Below the pieces are notes generated by a model. It was not told the origin of the DNA. It did not search any database and saw only the letters and a list, made by a program, of their open reading frames with translations. From Thraustochytrium sp. TN22 (taxonomy: Eukaryota > Sar > Bigyra > Thraustochytrida > Thraustochytriidae), in assembly GCA_013306675.1 (NCBI GenBank), contig JABLUY010000052.1:116863-161652 (forward strand): a stretch of 44,790 bases of DNA, given 5' to 3'. Positions 37,167-44,790 of this stretch are shown piece after piece. Every line of letters starts with the position of its first letter. Positions within the stretch are counted from its first letter, which is position 1. Position numbers and translations under genes: made by a program.

Positions 37167-37688
37167 TTCCGTTCGATGTGATCTGATGTGCTGTGATGTG
37201 CGCAAGTCATTTCATGCCTCAAGCAAGCAAGCAAGCAAGCAAGCAATGTTCAACTGAATTACGATTGTCCGGAGAACTCTTTCGTACGCCGCGCTGCACG
37301 GGGTCTTTCGTGAGCACTTCACGGCCGTGGCCCGGGCCCGCCGGGTCGAAATGGGCAAGGGCGGCGCCAACGATTTGACGGAGCGCCAGACTTTCGCCCC
37401 TTCAAATTTATCGGCCGCAGGTGCAGGCCTCTGTCCCCGCCTGTCACCACCGATGCTTGGAATACCACTATGATTTTTGTTTCTTTGGTGTGCAGTGATG
37501 TTCTTCTCGAGCAAGCAAGTCAGCAAGCGTGGTTGCTCCAAAGAGACTTGTGCCCCGGCGGTATCGCCACCACACTTTTGAGAAACAAGAAAAAAAGCGG
37601 GGACAGAGGTTTTACAATGCTATTGCTTGCAGACAGAAAGAAAGACAGGCGCTCTTTTGTGTTTGCTTTGTCTCTCTCGCCTTGCCTC
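37167..37688. other. Convergent region, ADSL / thiolase
   Basis: About 520 nt holding a CAAG run (37217-37245), the ADSL relic described separately and A-rich sequence (GAAACAAGAAAAAAAGCGG) near 37580. No intact gene is seen. Confidence 0.6.
37289..37428 (+). pseudogene. Relic copy of the ADSL 3' end
   Basis: The stretch GCTGCACGGGGTCTTTCGTG and what follows aligns to ADSL 36899-36991 at roughly 80% identity by eye, including GGGCGGCGCCAACGA unchanged. After GGAGCGC about 55 nt of the source are missing, and it resumes with ATTTATCGGCCGC...AGGTGCAGG against CTTCGTCGGCCGTGCGCCCGAGCAGGTGCAGG. A 9-nt insertion disturbs the frame, so it is non-coding. GTGCAGTGATGT with CAAGCAAG at 37491-37520 also echoes the ADSL 3' flank (GTGCTGTGATGT, CAAGCAAG at 37187-37240). 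This indicates a tandem duplication of the gene end, later decayed. Confidence 0.7.
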
Positions 37689-38996
37689 TTACTGCTCGTT
37701 CTCAATGAGAGCGGCAGCGCCCATGCCGGTGCCGATGCACATGGAGACGACGCCGAGCTTGCCGTGGTCGCGGTTGAAGGTGTTGAGGAGGGTGGCGACC
37801 TGGCGCGCGCCGGTGCAGCCGAGCGGGTGGCCAAGCGAGATGCCGGAGCCGACCGGGTTGACCTTGGACATGGGGATGTTGAGCTTCTTGACGCAGTAGG
37901 TGGCCTGGGAGGCGAAGGCCTCGTTGATCTCGAAGACGTCGACGTTCTCGATGGGGACGTCGGCGGCGTCGAGGCAGGCCGGGATGGCGGCGGCCGGGCC
38001 AATGCCCATGATGCTGGCCGGGACGCCAACGACCTTGTAGCCGCGGAAGACGGCCTTGATGGGGAGGCCGAGCTCCTTGGCCTTGCGGCGCGTCATGAGG
38101 AGGACGGCGGCGGCACCGTCGCTGACCTGCGAGGCGTTGCCGGCGGTGGTGGAGCCGCCCTCCTTGAAGGCGGGCTTGAGCTTAGCGAGGCCCTCGAGGG
38201 TGGTGCCGGCGCGGGGGCCCTCGTCCTTGTCGATGACGACCTCCTTCTCGTTGCCCTCGGCGTCCTCGACGGTGACGGTGACCGGGACGATCTCGTCCTT
38301 GAACCAGCCCTGCTCCTGGGCCTTGAGCGCCTTGGCGTGGGAGTCGACGGCCATCTGGTCCTGCTCCTGGCGGGTGATGCCGAACTTGGCAGCCACGTTC
38401 TCGCTGGTGATGCCCATGGGGGTGAGCGCCTCCTTGGCGACCGGGTGCTGGAAGATGGAGTTGAGGTCCATCGGGGGCAGGCCCGAGACGTCGCCCGGGG
38501 CGCCGCCCTTGGACATGGACTCCACGCCAGCGCCGATGCCGATCTCGACAACGCCGGACTTGATCTTGGACGCGATGGTCGCCACGGCCTCGAGGCCCGA
38601 GCTGCACTGGCGGTTCAGGGCCACGAAGCCGGCCGACTCCGGGATGCCGGCCATGACGGCGGCGGCGCGGCCCGGCATGCTGTAGGCGCCGGCCATCTGC
38701 ACGTTGCCCACCACGATGTCCTGCACCAGGCTGGGGTCCATCTTGGAGTCGGCCAGCACGCCCTCAAGCACCGACTTGAGCAGCACGTCGGGCGTGGTGT
38801 CCTTGAAGCCGCCGCGGCGCCCGCGCCCGATGGCCGTGCGCTTGGCCGACACGATCACCACATCGTCGTCCGACTTGCTGCCCACCGCGCCAAACACCTT
38901 CTTCTGCTCGCCGTTCGTCGCCGACGCGCCCACGCCGCGCTGCACGGCCTCCGCGCCCGCCAGGTGCGCCACCAGCTTCTCCACGCGCCCGCTCAT
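37689..38996 (-). CDS. ACAA1: Peroxisomal 3-ketoacyl-CoA thiolase
   Basis: 435 residues, typical of the peroxisomal thiolase (human ACAA1 424). It carries out the last step of beta-oxidation, releasing acetyl-CoA. Catalytic motifs are intact: the nucleophilic Cys in ALNRQCSSGLEAVA, EINEAFASQA, the His in GISLGHPLGCTGARQ, and the second Cys in VVSMCIGTGMGAAALIE. The N-terminus MSGRVEKLVAHLAGAE contains R-V-x-x-L-V-A-H-L, close to the PTS2 import signal (R-[LVIQ]-x-x-[LVIHQ]-[LSGA]-x-[HQ]-[LA]; only position 6 deviates) and similar to the human RLQVVLGHL. This supports both the start and import into peroxisomes through Pex7. No intron is seen. Confidence 0.92.
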   Translation of the reverse strand: MSGRVEKLVAHLAGAEAVQRGVGASATNGEQKKVFGAVGSKSDDDVVIVSAKRTAIGRGRRGGFKDTTPDVLLKSVLEGVLADSKMDPSLVQDIVVGNVQMAGAYSMPGRAAAVMAGIPESAGFVALNRQCSSGLEAVATIASKIKSGVVEIGIGAGVESMSKGGAPGDVSGLPPMDLNSIFQHPVAKEALTPMGITSENVAAKFGITRQEQDQMAVDSHAKALKAQEQGWFKDEIVPVTVTVEDAEGNEKEVVIDKDEGPRAGTTLEGLAKLKPAFKEGGSTTAGNASQVSDGAAAVLLMTRRKAKELGLPIKAVFRGYKVVGVPASIMGIGPAAAIPACLDAADVPIENVDVFEINEAFASQATYCVKKLNIPMSKVNPVGSGISLGHPLGCTGARQVATLLNTFNRDHGKLGVVSMCIGTGMGAAALIENEQ

Positions 38997-40183
38997 CCTG
39001 CTGCCTGCCCTGCCCTGCCTGCCTGCTGCCTACCTCCTTGCTGCTCTCCTCTGCTCTGCTCTCCTCTCCAGTTGCGGTTCTGCCCGCCGCCGCGCGGTCC
39101 CGGTCTCGCCGCTCGGAGTCGTATCGTAGCCTGGCTTGCCTTCGGGATCGGCATCAGGTGGCTTGGATGACACGCCTGATTCGGAGGCGGCCAGGCAGGC
39201 GGGCAAGTTGCCAAGCGCGGCCGAGCAAGGCATTCATTTCATTTCCTCTCGCCCGAAGCGCATTCCATTTCATCTCCTTGCATCCAACTTGAAGTTCAAA
39301 TCCACCCGGCTCCCCGCGAGCCTTGAAATTTGAAATGGGACCCGGCCGGCGGGCCTGGCGGCGCGTGGAAAGCAGTCACGCCCCGCGGCGCCGCGCGCAG
39401 GCCGCCCGCCAGGGCCGCGCAGGCTGCGCAGCGCAGCGCGGCGCGGCGCAGCGCGGCGCAGCGCGCGCGGCGCAGCGGCGCGGGCAGGAGGGCGGGCTTT
39501 CGCGGCGGGCTTTCGCGACGGCGCGCAGCCCTTTCATCGCGCGCCGCGACGATGTCGCGCCCCGCGCCGCGGGGGGGGGACCCAGAACTCCGCGACTGCC
39601 CCATTCCGATCTGCGCGCGCTTGCGCCGGCGTGGCGCGGGTGCGCGGCGCCGGGGGATTCGGGGTAATTCCACCGGGGTATGCGCGATGTCGTGCGGCGC
39701 GATGATGGTATGTCCCCATTGTCCCGGGCGCTGTGACTGGTGACGCGATGCGAAGGACAGCGGACCAGGGGCGCGATACCAGGGGGGGGAAGACGATGCC
39801 GCGCGGGGTTCGGTGCGATGTGAGCGGCTGGGACGCGGGGACGAAAAGGGCAGGCGTAGTAGAGCAGATCCGTGGTGAGATCCTTTGAGCTCCTGTGATG
39901 GCCGCTGCAGGCAGGTTCTTGAGCTAATAAACGAAGAGAGAATCCGGCAACGCAACGCCGCACGCAACCGCACGCTACGCTGCCGCCCCGCGGCGATGCC
40001 GTGCCGTATGATGGCCGCATAGTTGACGTTCAAGTTATGCCATACATGGTCACTGGCACGGCCCGGGCTGGCCGGCACTGACAGTGGCAGGCGGGAGAAT
40101 GGAACATTGAAGCATCGTTTTGCTTTGCTTTTGCATTGTACAACAGGGCAGTCACAGGCTGGTTCGGAATTCGACAAGCGTGG
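38997..40183. other. 1.2-kb region upstream of the thiolase gene, no recognised gene
   Basis: Open frames exist on both strands, but they are Arg/Ala/Pro-rich and mutually overlapping, without family sequence. The region contains CTGC/CCTG runs just before the thiolase ATG, the 39424-39482 GCGC repeat and two guanine runs (39570-39579 and 39783-39790). It should contain the thiolase promoter and the 3' end of the upstream kinase transcript. Confidence 0.5.
39424..39482. repeat. GCGGCGCA-type short tandem repeat
   Basis: Repeats of GCAGCGCGGC and GCGCGGCGCA, similar in style to the pentamer blocks at 7757 and 35102. It is non-coding. Confidence 0.65.
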
Positions 40184-42172
40184 TCACTGACGCGTGGAGG
40201 AGACGCGGCGCATGAGACTCTCGCGGCTCGCGCCCGAGTGCAAGCTGAGGTCGCGCAGGAGCTGCGGCAGACCGCCGCCTTTGCGCCAGACGGACTCACA
40301 GCCGGCGTCCAGCATGAGCTGCATCTGGTCAGTGTCCTCCTCGCCGGTGACGCCAATGATGCGGCCTTGGAAGCCGAGCTCGCGAATGCGGCGCGTGGCT
40401 TCGACTCCGTCGTAGTCGCCGGGCATGTGATAGTCCATGGTGATGGCGTGGAAGGCGGCGACGCCGCGGTCGGCGACGGCCGCGACGGCGCTGACGCCGT
40501 CGGCGGCCTGGACGATGTCGACCTCAAAGCCGTCCTTGGTGAGCTGGCGGCGAATGTAGTTGGCGAGCATGAGGCGATTGGTGAGGGAGTCGTCGACGAC
40601 GAGGACCGCGATGCGTTTCTCGAGCTCGCGCTCATCGTCCTGCGGGTTGCTCGGGTCGGCGGCCGGCGCCACGGCGGACTCGTGCACGTAGGGCAGGAGG
40701 ATGGAGACGCGAAAGGTGCTGCCCTGACCGAGCATGGAGTCGACGCGGATGGAACCCTCCTCGTAAGCCTCAACGATCTTCTTGGTGAAGGAGAGCCCGA
40801 GACCGGAGCCACCGAGCTCGAAGGTGTCGCCCTCGCTGGACTGCACGAAGGGCTCGAAGATACGCTGCTTGACCTCCTCGGAGATGCCGCGGCCCGTGTC
40901 GGAGACGCTGAGGCGCAGGCGCGCCTTGCCAATGTCGTCCAGGCGGTCAGCGTCCACGTGCACGACGACGCGGCCGCCCGAGGGAGTGAACTTGATGGCG
41001 TTGCTGACCAGGTTGTTGGCGGCCTGCAGGAGCAGCGAGGCGGACCCGAGCACCGGCGGCAGCGAGCGCACGACCTCGGTCTCGTGCAGCTCAAAGTGCA
41101 CGCTGTTGGCGCTGGCCAGCGGCGACACGCTGTGGCCCTCGCGACTACCAAAGCGCACGCCCGAGACGGCCTCGCCGTACTTGCGCAGCATGGCGACGAG
41201 ATCCTCGGTCACGGTGAAGGGCGCCACCTGGCCGACCCAGACCTTGTCATTCATGAAGTCGAAGCGCGTCATCTGCAGCACGTTCTCCATCAGAGCGGAG
41301 ATGTTGCGGTGCGCACGGTCCAGCACCTCGACGTCGCGCTGCGCCGTGGGCGACAGCCCCTGGTTGCTCGTGAGCGAGTCAAGCGCCAGCGTGCCGGCGA
41401 AGAAGTGGTTCCGGTACTCGTGGCTCACGAAGTGGAAGACCGCGCGCAGGTGCTCGACCTTGTCGGCCTCCGCGGCGGCCAGCTCGCAGTAAAGGATCTT
41501 GACGCGCAGCGTCGAGTAGATGAGGAGCGCCAGCAGCATCACCACAGCAAGCACGTAGGTGAGCGCCGTCATGTCCAGCTCCAGCTCCGACGCCTCGCCC
41601 GCGTTCTGCAGATCGCGCGCCCAGAGCACGCCCACAAAGAAGAGGTGCACCATACACAAGGAGAAGGACTCCTTGAGGAGGCAGACGGTCGTCACGCGGT
41701 GCCAGAGCAGCATGCCAAAGTACGAATCCACGCTCCAGCCGGCCTCCTCCAGGTAGATGGTCTTCCAGAAGAAGAGGATCATGATGAAGTTGGGCAGATC
41801 AAAGTAAAACCGGAGCCACATCGGATGGCGTCGCGCAATCAGCACCAGACAGTATTCGTGAATCAGCGTGCAGCCCAGGCCGCCGGCCAGCACCCACAGC
41901 GGTGGCGCCCAGTGGTAAGCCATGTCCGGTAGGTAGATGATGATCGTGAGCAGCAGCGTATAAAAGTAGACTTCATTGCCCCGCTTGAGCAGCTTCAAAC
42001 GCGTCTCGTCATACACGGACCGATTCTCCGGCTCCGGCCGCAGGCCGAGCGCCTTGTCTAACCGTCGCCCCATGCCGAGGGTAATGAAATCCTCCATGGT
42101 GTCTGTCTGCAGGCACAGCACGCCCACGGCCTCATCCACGGCGCTCAGCGCGCGGCTCGCCACCTTCATCAT
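40184..42172 (-). CDS. Hybrid histidine kinase 1 (membrane sensor, kinase, receiver)
   Basis: 662 residues from the MM at 42172. I chose this start because the tandem paralogue aligns from here (VASRALSAVDEAVGVLCLQT against RVDSALRWAFAQTD; both then share TLGxGxRLDxALG); the frame stays open upstream through Gly/Ala simple sequence. Five or six membrane segments cover residues about 55-235 (YFYTLLLTIIIYLPDM, LPNFIMILFFWKTIYL, ALTYVLAVVMLLALLI). The phosphoacceptor box is HFVSHEYRNHFFAG (His251) instead of the usual SHELRTPL. The ATPase has N box AANNLVSNAIKFTPSGG, SDTGRGI and GSGLGLSFTKK. The receiver has VLVVDDS, Asp580 in AITMDYHMPG, GVTGEED and Lys in SVWRKGG. Autophosphorylation with relay to the receiver is expected; the ligand is unknown. 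Confidence 0.85.
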   Translation of the reverse strand: MMKVASRALSAVDEAVGVLCLQTDTMEDFITLGMGRRLDKALGLRPEPENRSVYDETRLKLLKRGNEVYFYTLLLTIIIYLPDMAYHWAPPLWVLAGGLGCTLIHEYCLVLIARRHPMWLRFYFDLPNFIMILFFWKTIYLEEAGWSVDSYFGMLLWHRVTTVCLLKESFSLCMVHLFFVGVLWARDLQNAGEASELELDMTALTYVLAVVMLLALLIYSTLRVKILYCELAAAEADKVEHLRAVFHFVSHEYRNHFFAGTLALDSLTSNQGLSPTAQRDVEVLDRAHRNISALMENVLQMTRFDFMNDKVWVGQVAPFTVTEDLVAMLRKYGEAVSGVRFGSREGHSVSPLASANSVHFELHETEVVRSLPPVLGSASLLLQAANNLVSNAIKFTPSGGRVVVHVDADRLDDIGKARLRLSVSDTGRGISEEVKQRIFEPFVQSSEGDTFELGGSGLGLSFTKKIVEAYEEGSIRVDSMLGQGSTFRVSILLPYVHESAVAPAADPSNPQDDERELEKRIAVLVVDDSLTNRLMLANYIRRQLTKDGFEVDIVQAADGVSAVAAVADRGVAAFHAITMDYHMPGDYDGVEATRRIRELGFQGRIIGVTGEEDTDQMQLMLDAGCESVWRKGGGLPQLLRDLSLHSGASRESLMRRVSSTRQ

Positions 42173-42603
42173 GGCGCCGCGCGGGAGGCCGCGAGAAAGA
42201 AAGATAAGGGGCGTCGCCGCCGTCGGTGCTGCTGCCGCTGGTATCGCCGCCGCCAGTACCGCCGCCGGTGCCGCCCCGCCCCCGCCGCCGCCGCCGCCGC
42301 CGCTGCCGCCGCTGCCGCCGCGCTGCCGGCGCGGGGCGCTGGCGCTTTGCTGCAGAAAAGAAAGGGGCGCTGGTGCTGGCACCAGGCACCCGCCGGGTGT
42401 CCCTCGAATCGGGACCGGGTAGTCGGTGAGGTACCAGCAGAGCCTGGAGCATCTCAGCTGTGCTCATCAAAAAGAACTTTTAGTTTACTGACGTGACAGT
42501 GTCGGAGAGAAAGAAAAAGAGCTTGTAGCGATGGCTTGCTCGTGGCACGGCGCGTTCTTGCAGGTCTGGCAGCGAACGAGAAAGGGAGAGAGAGAGAGAG
42601 TTC
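42173..42603. other. Spacer between the tandem kinase genes
   Basis: About 430 nt with a CCG/CTG repeat (about 42277-42330) and a GAGA run at 42588-42600. It should hold the 3' end of the upstream kinase and the promoter of the downstream one. No gene is seen. Confidence 0.45.
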
Positions 42604-44724
42604 TCATCGCGGTGTTGGGGACCTGGAGCGGAAGCGAGCTCTGCTCCGCGTCGACCGCGACCTCGAGGACGATTCGCTGGGCCGGAGTGGCTCGCTACTG
42701 GTGGAAGCTTGGGCAGCCGCCTCGACGCGGCTGACGTCGCTTGACGAGGTCGAAGAAGATTTCGGGTGCGCATCGCTGGCAGGCAGGTGGATGCCGAGGA
42801 GCGAGAGAAGTACACGGAGCTGCTCGCCCTTGCGCCAAATGGCTGTGCAGCCGGCGTCCAGCAAGCGCTGCGTCTCGACCGGGTCCTCCTCGCCAGTGAC
42901 GCCGACAATGGGGCCCGTGTAGCCGAGGGCGCGGATTTCGCGCGTTGCGCCGATGCCGTCCAAGGGCCCGGGCATGTACTTGTCCATGGTGATGGCACCG
43001 AAGGCCTCGAGGCCGTGCTCCGCCAGGAGACGCACCGCGGACTCCCCGTCAGCCACCTCCTCAATGTGCACCGAACTTTCCGTCTTGCTCATTTGCCGGG
43101 TGATGAAGGTGCGCAGCATCAGCCGGTTCGTGGCGCTGTCATCCACAATGAGAAGACGCTTCTCCACCAGAGGTGATGGCGGGCGAATCGGGCTTGGTGG
43201 CGCTCGAGGTTGCGCCAAGATCGCAGGCGCAGGCGCCTGCGAGAAAGGAAGGCGCAACGAGGCCTCGAAGGCGCTGCCCACGCCGACCTCGGACTGGACC
43301 TCCAAGCGACCTTCGTCGTAGGCCTCGATAATGCGCTTCGAGAAAGACAGGCCGAGGCCAGCGCCACCGAGGTCGAGGGCTTCGCCGGGGCGAGTCCGCT
43401 TGAAGGGCACAAAGAGGTCGGCAATCACGGCAGGCGCAATGCCGGGTCCCGAATCGCGCACGAGGAAGTGCAGCAGCACGCTGCGCGTGGCTGGGTCCTC
43501 CTTTGCGCGCACTGCAACGTACACTTGGCCGCCATCCGGCGTGAACCTGATCGCGTTGCTCACCAGGTTATTGAGGGCTTGCGCGAGCAGCGCCACACAG
43601 CCGTCGACACGCGGCAGCGCTTTGACCGTGGGATCCTCCACAAGTGAGAAATGGACGGATTTCAGGACCTCGCCGGCGCCGGTGGATGCTGCAAAGCGGC
43701 GCATGCCGGCCACCAGGTCGCCGGAGACGGAAAAGGCGCTAGCCTGACCGCGCCACGAGCGAGAGGTGGCCTCCATACGCGAGAGGTGCAAAATGTTCTC
43801 CATGAGCGAGGAGATGTTGCTGTGCGACTTGGTCAGCACGCTGATGTCGCTCTGCGCCGCACGGCCGAGCGTGCGGTTGCTCGCGAGCGAGTCGAGCGCC
43901 AGCGCACCTGCGAAAAACAGGTTGCGGTACTCGTGGCTGACAAAGTGGAAGATGGTGCGCAGGTGCTGCAGCTTGTGCACTTGCATCACCTCCAGCTCGC
44001 AGTACACGGCCTTGGCGCGCATTGTCGCGAACAGCGTCCCCACGATCAAAGTCACTGCGTTGAATATCAGGGCGTAGTGGTTCGCATACCATTCCATGGC
44101 CTCAGGGTTAACCGCGCGAAGGTCAGCGACCGCGAACCAAGTAAAGATCAGGAGGTGGACCATGGTCGCTGCGAAGGAGTCCTTGATGAGGCAGTCAATG
44201 AAGAAGCGCTGCCACAGCATGCCAATGTAGATGGAGGAGAGGTTCCAACTGTAAAGTTCCGCCGTGCGCCTCGGGACGTCGCTAATCAGGTAGAGGTAGT
44301 CCGTCACGGTGTAGTGGAACCTCAGCGCATGGGGGTAACGTTTCGTGAGCGGTCTGGTCCCAATGATGTGCGCGCAAATGATGGGCACATGTCGCAGCGC
44401 CTTGGCGTTCAGCTCAAACGCGCTTGGAAGGAGGACGACAGCTGAGCAAACGTAAATCCAAGGGACTTTCTGGTTCGCCCACTCGAGCAGCTTGTGGCGC
44501 GCCTGCACGAAGTGTTGGTTGCTGTCCCTGCGCACCGCAACTCCGAGCGCACGGTCCAGCCGCGGGCCAAGGCCCAGCGTCACAACCTCCTCCGCCAGGT
44601 CGGTCTGCGCGAACGCCCACCGCAGCGCGCTGTCCACGCGCGCCGCGGCGCGCCGCGCCCAGGTCGTCGCCTCGCGCGCCTCGCCTGCTGCCCCAGCGGC
44701 GGCCGTGGTCGCGGCGCACGCCAT
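42604..44724 (-). CDS. Hybrid histidine kinase 2, tandem paralogue
   Basis: 706 residues with the same order as kinase 1: N-terminal LGLGPRLDRALGVAVRR, five or six membrane segments (WIYVCSAVVLLPSAFEL, YIGMLWQRFFIDCLIKDSF, ALIFNAVTLIVGTLFATM), HFVSHEYRNLFFAGALALDS (His264), ATPase motifs LNNLVSNAIRFTPDGG, RDSGPGI and GAGLGLSFSKR, and a receiver with LLIVDDS, Asp581 in AITMDKYMPG, GVTGEED and WRKGEQ. The C-terminal tail is Ser/Arg-rich (SSSRSRSTRSRARFRSRS), unlike kinase 1. Both sensors share the YFGM/YIGMLW..R....CLIK.SF...MVHL block, which I do not recognise from other kinases. The gene reads in the same direction as kinase 1, about 430 nt upstream, so the pair arose by tandem duplication and then diverged considerably. 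Confidence 0.87.
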   Translation of the reverse strand: MACAATTAAAGAAGEAREATTWARRAAARVDSALRWAFAQTDLAEEVVTLGLGPRLDRALGVAVRRDSNQHFVQARHKLLEWANQKVPWIYVCSAVVLLPSAFELNAKALRHVPIICAHIIGTRPLTKRYPHALRFHYTVTDYLYLISDVPRRTAELYSWNLSSIYIGMLWQRFFIDCLIKDSFAATMVHLLIFTWFAVADLRAVNPEAMEWYANHYALIFNAVTLIVGTLFATMRAKAVYCELEVMQVHKLQHLRTIFHFVSHEYRNLFFAGALALDSLASNRTLGRAAQSDISVLTKSHSNISSLMENILHLSRMEATSRSWRGQASAFSVSGDLVAGMRRFAASTGAGEVLKSVHFSLVEDPTVKALPRVDGCVALLAQALNNLVSNAIRFTPDGGQVYVAVRAKEDPATRSVLLHFLVRDSGPGIAPAVIADLFVPFKRTRPGEALDLGGAGLGLSFSKRIIEAYDEGRLEVQSEVGVGSAFEASLRLPFSQAPAPAILAQPRAPPSPIRPPSPLVEKRLLIVDDSATNRLMLRTFITRQMSKTESSVHIEEVADGESAVRLLAEHGLEAFGAITMDKYMPGPLDGIGATREIRALGYTGPIVGVTGEEDPVETQRLLDAGCTAIWRKGEQLRVLLSLLGIHLPASDAHPKSSSTSSSDVSRVEAAAQASTSSEPLRPSESSSRSRSTRSRARFRSRSPTPR

Positions 44725-44790
44725 GCGGCCGCCGCGGCACGGCCCGGACGCCCGCCGGCCGCCAGCGCGAGGGGCGCCCTGCCCTGCTCG
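44725..44790. other. Window end, 5' flank of kinase 2
   Basis: GC-rich sequence immediately upstream of the kinase 2 ATG; too short to interpret. Confidence 0.4.

Noticed and set aside
35343-37205. 620-residue minus-strand frame opposite ADSL
   Set aside because: Antisense to a complete conserved enzyme and without its own motifs.
37470-39170. 566-residue plus-strand frame opposite thiolase
   Set aside because: Antisense shadow rich in Gly, Asp, His and Leu; thiolase motifs on the other strand are intact.
39296-40177. Long minus-strand frame of 293 residues between thiolase and kinase 1
   Set aside because: Arg/Ala/Pro/Ser-rich composition, overlaps other open frames on both strands and a simple repeat, and has no family sequence. 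Long frames by chance are common at this GC content.
40136-41932. 598-residue plus-strand frame opposite kinase 1
   Set aside because: Antisense to a complete kinase with all catalytic boxes.
1-44790. CRISPR array, tRNA, rRNA, transposon or virus-like element
   Set aside because: The direct repeats seen are microsatellites or in-frame protein repeats; no tRNA-like arms, transposase, integrase, reverse transcriptase or capsid motifs were noticed.

Overview
The window is nuclear DNA of a GC-rich, gene-dense, flagellated eukaryotic microbe. The evidence is GT-AG introns, long modular proteins with low-complexity linkers, polyglutamine and polyproline tracts, and families found only or mainly in eukaryotes: meckelin, DENN, ENTH, a USP with a MYND finger, a Mediator-like subunit, an Rtt106-type histone chaperone and an SR/RD-rich protein. 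Meckelin points to a ciliary transition zone. TAA, TAG and TGA all act as stops, so the code looks standard. I cannot name the lineage. Hybrid histidine kinases, an NRPS-type terminal membrane domain and an intron-poor, GC3-rich style fit several protist groups, for example stramenopiles or haptophytes. No tRNA, rRNA, transposon, virus-like element or CRISPR array was recognised.

Layout, left to right. 1-1080 (+): 3' end of a gene for a Pls/PosA-type terminal domain with left-handed beta-helix repeats. 1121-7980 (-): a giant scaffold with eight WW domains, PH, SH3 and a RasGAP-like region; two short 5' exons can be recovered because they complete WW domains. 9032-9253 and 9277-10851 (+): a Brawnin/UQCC6-like microprotein followed after 23 nt by an RD/RS-rich polyQ protein. 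10885-13107 (-): coiled-coil protein. 13572-15080 (+): protein with degenerate EF-hand pairs. 15479-16896 (-): Rtt106-like chaperone with a 110-nt intron. 17476-17844 (-): possible small gene. 17843-21190 (+): DUSP-MYND-USP deubiquitinase. 21492-23870 (-): coiled coil plus split PH. 24994-26075 (-): TCAIM-like mitochondrial protein with a recovered first exon. 26571-27311 (-): MED30-like. 27866-31393 (+): meckelin. 31669-35007 (-): DENN-ENTH fusion. 35718-37166 (+): adenylosuccinate lyase, followed by a decayed copy of its own 3' end. 37689-38996 (-): peroxisomal 3-ketoacyl-CoA thiolase with a PTS2-like N-terminus. 40184-42172 and 42604-44724 (-): tandem paralogous hybrid histidine kinases sharing an unrecognised multi-pass sensor.

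There is no operon-like functional cluster. Genes alternate strand and are packed closely; stop codons of convergent pairs lie as little as 33 nt apart. Known introns sit within the first ~45 codons, and three of the four start with GTAGGT. Joint themes are membrane traffic and small-GTPase control (RasGAP-like scaffold, DENN-ENTH), cilium (meckelin), chromatin/transcription (Rtt106-like, MED30-like) and signalling (kinase pair). The most novel items are the DENN-ENTH fusion, the repeated RRxSA(M/L)P sites in the WW scaffold, the kinase pair with its SHEYRN phosphoacceptor box, the possibly dicistronic UQCC6-like microprotein, and the ADSL relic.
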